DNA of 64,000 bases, from contig NZ_CP013438.1 in NCBI RefSeq assembly GCF_001718795.1, forward strand, positions 868,001-932,000, in the 5' to 3' direction. The translations under genes and the position numbers were made by a program. Below, piece by piece: positions 6,967-15,224 of this stretch (positions within the stretch are counted from its first letter, which is position 1; the number at the start of each line of letters is the position of its first letter). The stretch comes from Burkholderia latens (lineage in GTDB: Bacteria > Pseudomonadota > Gammaproteobacteria > Burkholderiales > Burkholderiaceae). The notes under the pieces are model-generated. The model made no database searches and was not told where the DNA came from. It saw only the letters and a list, made by a program, of their open reading frames with translations.

Positions 6967-8337
6967 TCAGCGCGTCGGCGAGGCGATATGGGCGGGCGGC
7001 GATCCGCCGGTCCGGCTGGGTGCGGTGCCGGCGGGCGTGGCGGATGCGGCCGACGGGACGAGATTCGCGTAGCGCGCATCGGTCAGCGTGCCGAGGAACG
7101 CGACGATATCGTCGATTTCGGCGTCGGTCAGCGCGGGCGGCGTACCTGGCCGGCGGTTCATCGGTGTCGAGTTGACGTTGATATTGCCGCGATAGGCGGC
7201 CGGCACGTCGTCGAACGTCTTCGTGCCGTGATACCAGCGGCCAGGGTCGGTCGAGCGCGTGTTATAGAACGCGACCGCGTCGTGCAGCGTCGTGAACACG
7301 CCGTTGTGCATGAACGTCTGCTTGACCGCGACGTTGCGCAGCCCCGGCGTGCGCAGGTAGCCGCACCACTGCGTCGGCTCCGGCCAGCGTAGCCGCACGG
7401 CCGTGTCGCACAGGCCGGTGTCGAAATGGCGGGGATCGCGGTTCGCGGGCAGCGCGCGATTGCGCGGCACTGCGATCGCGTCGTAGCCGAAATCGGTGAA
7501 CAGCGAGCGCTCCGGCCGGTTCGACGTCTCGGACAGCGTATGGCAGCTCATGCAGTTGCCCTTGTCAGGATTGCGAAACAGCGCGAGCCCCCGCATCTCG
7601 GCAGGCGCAAGCGGCCGGCGCGTGCGCAGGTAGGTGTCGAAGCGCGACGTGAACGGCGCCATCTCGTCGCTCTGAAGGTAAGCCTCGACCGCCGCGCCCA
7701 GCGCGCGTACCAACTGCTCCGGATCGCGCCGCACCGATGCGCCGAAGCGCGCGGCGAGATCGTTCGCCAGCTCGATGCCGTCGACCTTGCGCAGCAGTGC
7801 GGCCGGCGACCGGTTGTTCATCTCGTTCGGATCGAACAGCGGCCCCCGGATCTGTTCGGCGATCGTTTCCGCGCGCCCGTCGCTGAACAGGCCGCCGAAC
7901 GGCGATGGCGCGGGCGCGTCGTCATCCTGGTAGAAGTGGCGGCGCGGCACGTAGCGAACATAGAGCAGCGACGGCGCGTTGCGCTGGCTGAAGCGACCGC
8001 GGCGGCTGCCTTCCGGCACGCCGGGGCCGGCGAGCGATGCCGCCGATAGCGTCGGCGCGAACGCGCGCGCAGGATCGTGGCAGCCAGCACACGACATCCC
8101 GCGCGGCTCGGACAGCCGCGGATCGAAAAAGATCCGCCGCCCGAGCGCGACGAGCGTCGGGTCCGGCGCGAAGCGGGCAGTTGCCGCATCGACCTTGGCG
8201 CTTACCTGAGGCGTCCCGTTCCCGATCGTGTCGACGATGCGAGACGGCGGCGCGCCGGCGAGGAGCGTCGTCTCGGACGGGGCTGCATGGGCCGCGAGCG
8301 CCGCGCCGGTGAGCGTTGCCGTGGCGAGGGCGCGCAT
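6967..8337 (-). CDS. Dihaem cytochrome c peroxidase (MauG/CcpA-like), periplasmic
   Basis: The protein has 456 residues. The N-terminus is a Sec signal peptide (MRALATATLTGAALAAHA, cleavage near residue 19). Two c-type haem motifs follow: CAGCH at residues 83-87 (MSCAGCHDPARAF) and CMSCH further on (GNCMSCHTLSETSN). The C-terminal half carries the methionine/histidine-rich FMHNGVFTTLHDAV segment of the family. These enzymes reduce hydrogen peroxide, or oxidise protein or small substrates, in the periplasm. The frame stays open far upstream through the phosphatase gene, but the signal peptide fixes ATG 8337. No good ribosome site is visible there, and an unusual hexamer array precedes it. Its substrate cannot be told from the sequence. 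Confidence 0.87.
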   Translation of the reverse strand: MRALATATLTGAALAAHAAPSETTLLAGAPPSRIVDTIGNGTPQVSAKVDAATARFAPDPTLVALGRRIFFDPRLSEPRGMSCAGCHDPARAFAPTLSAASLAGPGVPEGSRRGRFSQRNAPSLLYVRYVPRRHFYQDDDAPAPSPFGGLFSDGRAETIAEQIRGPLFDPNEMNNRSPAALLRKVDGIELANDLAARFGASVRRDPEQLVRALGAAVEAYLQSDEMAPFTSRFDTYLRTRRPLAPAEMRGLALFRNPDKGNCMSCHTLSETSNRPERSLFTDFGYDAIAVPRNRALPANRDPRHFDTGLCDTAVRLRWPEPTQWCGYLRTPGLRNVAVKQTFMHNGVFTTLHDAVAFYNTRSTDPGRWYHGTKTFDDVPAAYRGNINVNSTPMNRRPGTPPALTDAEIDDIVAFLGTLTDARYANLVPSAASATPAGTAPSRTGGSPPAHIASPTR

Positions 8338-8383
8338 GGTTCTGCCGCGGCCGGCGACGAGGGCCGAAAGCGAAGTGGCAGTC

Positions 8384-8527
8384 GAACCCGAACCCGCGGC
8401 CGAAGCCAGGGCCGGAGCCGAACCCGAACCCGAACCCGCGGCCGAACGCGAGGCCGAACCCGAACCTGCGACCGGTGCCAAAACCGAAGCCAAAACCAAG
8501 ACCGGGCCCGAAGTCCAACGCCCGGCC
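8384..8527. repeat. Degenerate hexanucleotide array (GAACCC-type, about 24 units)
   Basis: From 8384 the plus strand reads as uninterrupted six-base units of the form NNNNCC, such as GAACCC, GAAGCC, GCGGCC, GGAGCC and AAAACC, for about 24 units. The array fills most of the 305-base gap between the metallophosphoesterase stop (8643) and the peroxidase start (8337). All six frames across it encode dipeptide repeats (Gly-Phe, Gly-Ser, Pro-Asn, Glu-Pro), so the open frames here are a by-product of the repeat. No other feature is visible in the gap. Confidence 0.8.
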
Positions 8528-8642
8528 AATACGCTTGATGAACTCACCGCCTTCAGCCATCCGGCTATCCGTCGCCGGCGAGTGACCGGTTCAGCCGAAC
8601 CGGCCTTCTCCGTCAAACCCTCACGCAATTGCACATCGTCAT

Positions 8643-10106
8643 TCACGGCGCGATGAACCCCGTCTTGTCGCAGGCGAGCGTGTTGCCCGACTGATCGCAC
8701 GACGCGAGCAGCTTGCCCGCCGCCGAATAAGCATGGAATACCCAGCCCGTCGCCGGCGCGGTGCGTCGCTCCATGATCAGGAAGCCGAAGCTGTTGTTGT
8801 GCGACATCCGCTCGATCACGGCGCCCGGCGCGGGCGTCAGGCCGGCCGGGAACGGATCGGGCAGCGCGACGTCGAGGTTGTCGCCGCCGTTGCCTGACAC
8901 GATCGTCGCCGGATGCCCCGACGAGAAGTTGATCGCCTGGAAGTCGTGCACGTGCCCGTGCAGCGCGACGTGGATGCCGGGCGGGTAGTACGCCTGCGCG
9001 TTCAGGCTCGACATCACCGATTGCAGTGCGAGGTTGCCCGGTGCGGGCGTGCTGCCGGCAATCGGCGCGAACGCGAGGATCGGATGGTGATTCGTGAAGA
9101 TCGTCGTCGACATGCCGGCCTTCGATGCAAGCAACGCGACCGTTTGGAACTGCTTCTGGTAGATGCGGAATTGCGCGTCGGTCGCCTTCAGCGGATTGCG
9201 GCCGACCTTCGCGGTGTCGAACACGATCACCTGCGTACCGCCGCCGAGCGACACCGCATAGGGATCCGAATAGTTTGCGTCGTCGTCGTTGGCGGGATCG
9301 TCGCACGAACGGGCCGCCGAATACGGGCGCGGATCGAGGAAGCGGAACCAGCCCTGGCCGGCCCGCGCGCATTCCTCGTGGTTGCCGCGCACGACGACCC
9401 AGGGCGCCTTCGCGAACAATGGCGCGGCCGGGCGGAACAGGTCGGCCTGCCACGTATCCCAGCCATAGCCCCACGGGCTGTCCTTGCAGCCGGCGATGTC
9501 CGGCGGACACGCGTTCTCGCGATAGTGATAGTCGCCGACGTGCAGCACGAGATCCGGCGACAGCTTCGCGACGCTCGCCGCGATTGTGTCGAACGGCCAG
9601 ACGGTCGCGTCGTTGCATGCCTGCCATGCGTTGTCGGCCTTCTTCATCCGGCAGCCGGTGTCCGCGATGATCGCGATGCGCTGCGGCTGCGCTTTCGGCA
9701 GCGGCAGCGCGCGGCCCGCGACGCTGGCCGACTGCGCGTCGGCCGGCAGCGCCGCTTCGCAGACCGACACCGGGAAGCTCGACGGTTTCGAGTCGGCCGG
9801 GGCGCTCGCGGTCGGACGCTGGGCAATCGTCGCGGCGCCAGCGCGCAGCGTCATGCGCGACAGCTTGCCGTCGACGGACAGTTGCGGACACAGCGGATCG
9901 CTCGCGGACACGGGACTGTAGTTCGTGACCACGCGCGCAATCGCCTGGTTCGCATCGCCGATCTCGACCCACGCGGCCTGGACGTTGATCGCGGCACTGG
10001 CCGGATCGGCGGGCGTATCGATGTGATTCGAACACGCGGACAGCGCCGCGAGGACGGCAAGCGGAGCGCAGCGCACGAGCAGCGCGCGAGAGAGGAGTCG
10101 TCGCAT
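8643..10106 (-). CDS. Metallophosphoesterase lipoprotein
   Basis: The protein has 487 residues. The N-terminus is a lipoprotein signal with lipobox LSAC (C25). The calcineurin-like phosphoesterase motifs appear in order: IADTGCR, HVGDYHYRE (GDxH-like, with Tyr in place of the second variable residue), VVRGNHEEC (GNHE), FTNHHPILAF and ALHGHVHDFQ (GHxH). These ligate two metal ions. The protein is therefore a membrane-anchored periplasmic phosphatase or phosphodiesterase of unknown substrate. ATG 10106 was chosen because the lipobox needs it; the frame itself is open to 11024. It is divergent from a methyltransferase gene and lies upstream of the dihaem peroxidase on the same strand. Confidence 0.85.
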   Translation of the reverse strand: MRRLLSRALLVRCAPLAVLAALSACSNHIDTPADPASAAINVQAAWVEIGDANQAIARVVTNYSPVSASDPLCPQLSVDGKLSRMTLRAGAATIAQRPTASAPADSKPSSFPVSVCEAALPADAQSASVAGRALPLPKAQPQRIAIIADTGCRMKKADNAWQACNDATVWPFDTIAASVAKLSPDLVLHVGDYHYRENACPPDIAGCKDSPWGYGWDTWQADLFRPAAPLFAKAPWVVVRGNHEECARAGQGWFRFLDPRPYSAARSCDDPANDDDANYSDPYAVSLGGGTQVIVFDTAKVGRNPLKATDAQFRIYQKQFQTVALLASKAGMSTTIFTNHHPILAFAPIAGSTPAPGNLALQSVMSSLNAQAYYPPGIHVALHGHVHDFQAINFSSGHPATIVSGNGGDNLDVALPDPFPAGLTPAPGAVIERMSHNNSFGFLIMERRTAPATGWVFHAYSAAGKLLASCDQSGNTLACDKTGFIAP

Positions 10107-10286
10107 GGGTGGCACCGTAGGAAAGCCGTCAACGATACGGAACGCAAATGTAAGAAATATGAACGATGGGACGTGGCGCTGGCGCGGCGCGAGCGTTGCG
10201 CCGCGTCCGGTCGCGGCCTTGACCTCAAGCCGGCTTGAAGCAGCATAGTCCCGATTACGATCAACGCGGAAAACGGAGAATCGGCG

Positions 10287-11135
<849 letters not shown>

Positions 11136-11243
11136 TGCATCGCGGAAAGTGCGGCAGCCCGATGATCGGCACGTGCGTTGCCGTTCGCGCGCGACGATGC
11201 CGGCGCTTCGTGCAACAGGCGAGTGCCGGCGCCGCCGACAGGT

Positions 11244-11555
11244 TCAGCCCCGCCTCGCATGCAGCATCAGCCACGCGCAGCCGGCCGCCACGAGCGCGAG
11301 GCCGAGCAGCACCGCCTCGGCGCCGAGCGCGAAACCGGGCGCCATCTGGCCGCTGTTCGGCACCGGCGACAGGTTGCCCGCGATCGCGATCGCACCGCCG
11401 CCCAGCAGCGCGATGCAGACGATCCAGTAGACCCTGCCGCGCGGAGCGGCGGTGCGCATGCGCCACAGCGCGAGGCCGACGCCGCCGAGGTAAAGCACCG
11501 CGAGTGTCGCGAGCGCGACGACGTCGCCGGTGCGATCGTGCAGCAGGCCGATCAT
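11244..11555 (-). CDS. Small three-helix membrane protein next to BCCT transporter
   Basis: I do not recognise a named family. The 103-residue product has three hydrophobic segments, roughly residues 10-30 (VVALATLAVLYLGGVGLAL), 42-60 (VYWIVCIALLGGGAIAIA) and 75-97 (LGAEAVLLGLALVAAGCAWL). It ends in a short basic tail. ATG 11555 is the first start that leaves a normal N-terminus. It lies 58 bases downstream of the BCCT transporter stop on the same strand and is probably co-transcribed, so an accessory role in that transporter's membrane complex is conceivable but not shown. Confidence 0.6.
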   Translation of the reverse strand: MIGLLHDRTGDVVALATLAVLYLGGVGLALWRMRTAAPRGRVYWIVCIALLGGGAIAIAGNLSPVPNSGQMAPGFALGAEAVLLGLALVAAGCAWLMLHARRG

Positions 11556-11613
11556 CGCGCGGCTCCGGCACGCGCCGCGCACCGGCGCGAGGAGACGGAC
11601 ACGATCGTCCCGT

Positions 11614-13644
11614 TCATTCGGCCTCCGTTGCATGCCCCGGCGCACGGCTCAGCAGATGCGTACGGTGATCGGCTGCGAGCGACACGTAGCGCTCGTATTG
11701 GCGCAGCACGTCGGCGATCAGTTCGTCGCCGCGCAGGTATTCGACGTTGTAACCGAGCCGGCCGTCCTCGAAGAACGTGACGATGCCGTACACGTGCGGA
11801 CGCTCCGGTTCCGGCTCGGCCGCTTCGCGTACGAGGAAGGCGGCCGCGGATTTCGCCGTCACGCGCACGCCATAGACGAAATCGCGATGTTCCGCAGTCG
11901 GAACCGTCAGCCGGACCGCATCGTCGCTGTCGCGCTGCACGAGCGCGTCGACGCCGCCCGCGCGCAGTTCGTCCGCGACCTTGCGCAGCGCGGGCTCGAC
12001 GGTTCCCGCGACGAACTGGCGGGCGTCCGCCTCGGTCGTCTGCCGCAGGATGTGCGTCAGGCGATGGCGCCAGTGCTGGCCGGTCCAGAAGCTCGTCGCA
12101 GGCGCGACGTCCTGTGAATAGTGCGCGCGATCGGCCGCGAGCCCGCGCCACAGCCCGTAGCACAGTGCGAGCATGATCAGCGCGACCGGCAACGCGGCGA
12201 TCAGCGTCATCGCCTGCAGCGCGCCGAGGCCGCCCGCGACCAGCAGCACTCCTGCCGTCACGCCGAGCAGCGCAGCCCAGAACAGCCGCTGCCACACCGG
12301 CGAATGCGCGGCGCCGCGCGTCGCGATCTGGTCGATCACGAACGCGCCCGAATCGGCCGACGTGACGAAGAACACCGCGATCAGCACGATCGCGACGATC
12401 GACAGCAATTGCGGCAGCGGCAGGAAATCGAAGAAGCGGAACAGCAGCGCATCGACGCTGCCGGCCGTCTGCGCGAGTGCGCCGGCCGCAGCGTGCGTAT
12501 CGAGCCAGATCGCGCTGTTGCCGAATACGGTCATCCATACCAGGTTGAATGCGGTCGGCACGAGCAGCACGCCGATCACGAACTGGCGGATCGTGCGGCC
12601 GCGCGAAATGCGCGCGATGAACATCCCGACGAAGGGCGACCACGATACCCACCATGCCCAGTAGAGGATCGTCCAGCCGCCGAACCAGCCTTCCTCGCGC
12701 GGCGGCGCATATGCGTAGGTGCGAAACGACAGGTCGACGAGGCTCGACAGGTACTGCCCGATGTTGTCGCCGAGCGCGCGCAGCAGGAACGCGGTCGGAC
12801 CCGCGACGGCCACGAACGCAAGCAGCAGGAACGCGAGCAGCAGGTTCAGTTCCGACAGCCGCCGCACACCCTTGTCGAGACCGCTCGCGGCCGATGCGCC
12901 GGCCAGGGTCACGACGATCACGACGAGCCCGATGCGGAACGCGTTGCCGCTCGTATCCCAGCCGGCGACCGTATGCAGGCCCGCGCTCAATTGCATCACG
13001 CCGTAGCCGAGCGTCGTCGCGATGCCCGCGACCGTGCCGACCAGCGCGAACGCGTCGACCGCGTGGCCGATCCAGCCGTTCACGCGCTCGCGCAGCACCG
13101 GATACAGCCCGGAGCGCAGCGTCAATGGCAGGTTGTAGCGGAAACCGAAGTACGCGAGCACGAGGCCCATCAGCCCGTAGATCGCCCACGCGTGGAAGCC
13201 CCAGTGGAAGAAGGTCATCAGCATCGCCTCGCGCGCGGCCGCGGCCGTGCCGGGGTCGACGGTCGGCGGCTTCAGGAAGTGCTGCATCGGCTCGCCGACG
13301 CCGAAGTACATGAGGCCGATTCCCATGCCGGCCGCGAACAGCATGGCCGTCCACGATACGAAGCTGAACTCGGGCTCCGCGTCGTCGGGGCCGAGCCGGA
13401 TGTTGCCGAAGTCGCTAGCGGCGATCAGCACGAGAAACACGAGAAACGTGGTGACGGCGAGCACGTAGAACCAGTCGAAGCGAGCTATGACCCATTGTTG
13501 GCCGGCCGAGAACAGCGCACCGGCTTCGGCCGGGCGCAGCGCGCATACGACGAGCAGCGCGCCGATGACCGCGAGCGCGGGCAGCACGACCTGCGGCTTG
13601 AATGTCGTGCGGGACGAGGGACGGGAATCTGGCATGGCTGGCAT
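11614..13644 (-). CDS. betT: BCCT-family choline/betaine transporter, BetT-like
   Basis: The protein has 676 residues, a typical length for BetT-type carriers with a long cytoplasmic C-terminal domain. About twelve transmembrane helices span residues 18-515. The diagnostic BCCT stretches are present: WTAMLFAAGMGIGLMYFGVG with EPMQHF in helix 3, and the tryptophan-rich WTILYWAWWVSWSPFVGMFI. Residues 520-676 form the hydrophilic osmosensory/regulatory domain (ending RTHLLSRAPGHATEAE). It should import choline, or possibly carnitine or betaine, driven by proton or sodium motive force. No bet genes are adjacent, so the exact substrate is inferred from family resemblance. A start at 13635 (second Met) is an equally good alternative. 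Confidence 0.85.
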   Translation of the reverse strand: MPAMPDSRPSSRTTFKPQVVLPALAVIGALLVVCALRPAEAGALFSAGQQWVIARFDWFYVLAVTTFLVFLVLIAASDFGNIRLGPDDAEPEFSFVSWTAMLFAAGMGIGLMYFGVGEPMQHFLKPPTVDPGTAAAAREAMLMTFFHWGFHAWAIYGLMGLVLAYFGFRYNLPLTLRSGLYPVLRERVNGWIGHAVDAFALVGTVAGIATTLGYGVMQLSAGLHTVAGWDTSGNAFRIGLVVIVVTLAGASAASGLDKGVRRLSELNLLLAFLLLAFVAVAGPTAFLLRALGDNIGQYLSSLVDLSFRTYAYAPPREEGWFGGWTILYWAWWVSWSPFVGMFIARISRGRTIRQFVIGVLLVPTAFNLVWMTVFGNSAIWLDTHAAAGALAQTAGSVDALLFRFFDFLPLPQLLSIVAIVLIAVFFVTSADSGAFVIDQIATRGAAHSPVWQRLFWAALLGVTAGVLLVAGGLGALQAMTLIAALPVALIMLALCYGLWRGLAADRAHYSQDVAPATSFWTGQHWRHRLTHILRQTTEADARQFVAGTVEPALRKVADELRAGGVDALVQRDSDDAVRLTVPTAEHRDFVYGVRVTAKSAAAFLVREAAEPEPERPHVYGIVTFFEDGRLGYNVEYLRGDELIADVLRQYERYVSLAADHRTHLLSRAPGHATEAE

Positions 13645-13919
13645 CCAGTTGTGGGCGCAACGACGCGCAACGCCGCCCGGCGCGCACGTCGCGCGTCGGA
13701 CCCTGATACGGCGTGCGTCGAGTGTACCGCGGTGTCAGGACTGCAAGAAGGGACATGCAGAAGGGATGAACCTGACGAATTGTAAGGTATCGGGGCGATC
13801 GCGAACACCCGCGTATGTCTCGGCGCGCGGAAGGAGGGGCGATGGGCCGGAGAAGGGCGCCGGCCCCCTGGCGATGCAGGTCGTCCGGGGGGCAGCGTGC
13901 GAGGTACCGCAGTTCGGCT

Positions 13920-15107
13920 TCAGAACGTCACGGCGATCCCGGCCATGCCGACGAACTGCCCGTGCGTCGTCGACGGCGTAAGCTGTTGCGAATCGCCGAC
14001 GATCGGCGCCGCGTCGACGATATGGCCTGCGCCCAGCGCGCCGAGCGTCTGTCCGCTCGAATGCGTGTACGCCTGCAGCGCATAGAGTGTCGTGCGTTTC
14101 GACAGGCTGTACGACTCCTTCAGCGAATACTGCTGGTAACGGGCCGCGTCGGACACGCCGTTCGCCTTCGACGCGAGCGTGTACGCGAACGCGCCGGCCA
14201 CCGAGAAGGTCGGCGTGCAGCGGTACGCAGCGAGTACGCCGTATGTGTTGAACACGGCCGTGTCCGTGAACGTGGAGCCGTTGCCCGGCAAGTACTTCAC
14301 GTTCGAGTAGTTGACGCCCATCGTCAGGTTGCCGAGCGTGTAATTGCCGGCAGCCGCGACCTGCTCGACGGCCTTCGCGGTCAGATAACCCTGGTTCAGC
14401 ACGGACACCGCGAAGCTGCCCGATGCCGCGGTCGCCGGATTCAAAAAGCCCGCTGAAGAACCCGAACTGTTGATGCGCAGATAGCCGGCCGCGATGCCGA
14501 CCGGCCCGTTCGCATAGCGCAGCGCGGCGCTGAACGTGTTGCCCTTGCCGGTCGCGCCGGCGATGCCGCCGAACGCGTACATCGCGCTCGCGGTCAGCCC
14601 CGAGAATACCGGCGACGTGTAGGTAACCGAATTATTGACGCGAATCGTCGTGTCGAGGCCGTCGATGTCGCCCGGATGCGCGCCTGTCGCGCCGGTCAGC
14701 CAGCTGCTCGACGCGTACGGGCCGACCAGCAGGAAGTATGGCGTGTACTGGCGGCCGGCCGTCACCGTGCCGTAATGATCGTTGCGCAGCCCGACGAACG
14801 CCTGGCGGTTGAAGATCGTGCCGGCGGCGGCTTGCGCGCCGGTATTCAGGTTGAAGCCGGATTGCAGGTCGAAGATTGCGTGGGTGCCGCCGCCGAGATC
14901 CTCGTCGCCGCGCAGCCCGAACTTCGACGCATACAGGTTGCCGTCGCGCATGTAGATGTTCGAGTGGCCTTGCTGATTGTTCACGTACGCAATCGAATCG
15001 TCTACCACGCCGTACAGCGTCACGCTGCTCTGTGCATGAGCGGCGGAAGCGCCGAGCGACGCTGTGCATAAAATCAGGATTGCAGAGTAGTGGGGCGATG
15101 CTTTCAT
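13920..15107 (-). CDS. Gram-negative general porin (OmpC/porin-4 family)
   Basis: This 395-residue protein has a Sec signal peptide (MKASPHYSAILILCTASLG, cleaved after AHA at about residue 25). The mature start SSVTLYGVVDDSIAYVNN is typical of Burkholderia trimeric porins, and the last residue is Phe (GQFVGMAGIAVTF) as required for BAM recognition. Alternating beta-strands and GLRGDEDLGGGTHAIFDLQS mark the family. It forms an outer-membrane diffusion channel. It is the last gene of a minus-strand set with an MFS importer and a GH31 glycosidase, so it probably admits the glycoside they process. The 275 bases downstream (13645-13919) hold no gene. Confidence 0.88.
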   Translation of the reverse strand: MKASPHYSAILILCTASLGASAAHAQSSVTLYGVVDDSIAYVNNQQGHSNIYMRDGNLYASKFGLRGDEDLGGGTHAIFDLQSGFNLNTGAQAAAGTIFNRQAFVGLRNDHYGTVTAGRQYTPYFLLVGPYASSSWLTGATGAHPGDIDGLDTTIRVNNSVTYTSPVFSGLTASAMYAFGGIAGATGKGNTFSAALRYANGPVGIAAGYLRINSSGSSAGFLNPATAASGSFAVSVLNQGYLTAKAVEQVAAAGNYTLGNLTMGVNYSNVKYLPGNGSTFTDTAVFNTYGVLAAYRCTPTFSVAGAFAYTLASKANGVSDAARYQQYSLKESYSLSKRTTLYALQAYTHSSGQTLGALGAGHIVDAAPIVGDSQQLTPSTTHGQFVGMAGIAVTF

Positions 15108-15163
15108 TGACGATCTCCAAGTCTCTTCTACGGGGAGGCTGATCGGCCTCCTCTTCGGTGGAT

Positions 15164-15187
15164 GGCGGGCCGCGTGTACGGCCCGCC
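15164..15187. other. GC hairpin between GH31 and porin genes
   Basis: GGCGGGCCG (15164-15172) and CGGCCCGCC (15179-15187) form a perfect nine-pair stem with a six-base loop. There is no T-run on either strand. Lying in the 117-base gap between the glycosidase stop and the porin start, it could be a 3'-end stabiliser or attenuator that sets different mRNA levels for the two genes. Confidence 0.45.
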
Positions 15188-15224
15188 CGATCGAAGGGTC
15201 AGGCGTTGATCCGCGCTCGCGCGG

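Noticed and set aside
8384..8560. Gly-Phe or Pro-Asn repeat protein encoded by the hexamer array
   Set aside because: Every frame across a six-base repeat gives dipeptide repeats; no frame has a proper start with ribosome site and a sensible continuation.
8338..10035. N-terminal extension of the dihaem peroxidase through the phosphatase gene (1022 codons)
   Set aside because: A Sec signal peptide at residue 567 of that frame marks the real start at 8337; the upstream part is antisense-like filler to the lipoprotein gene frame.
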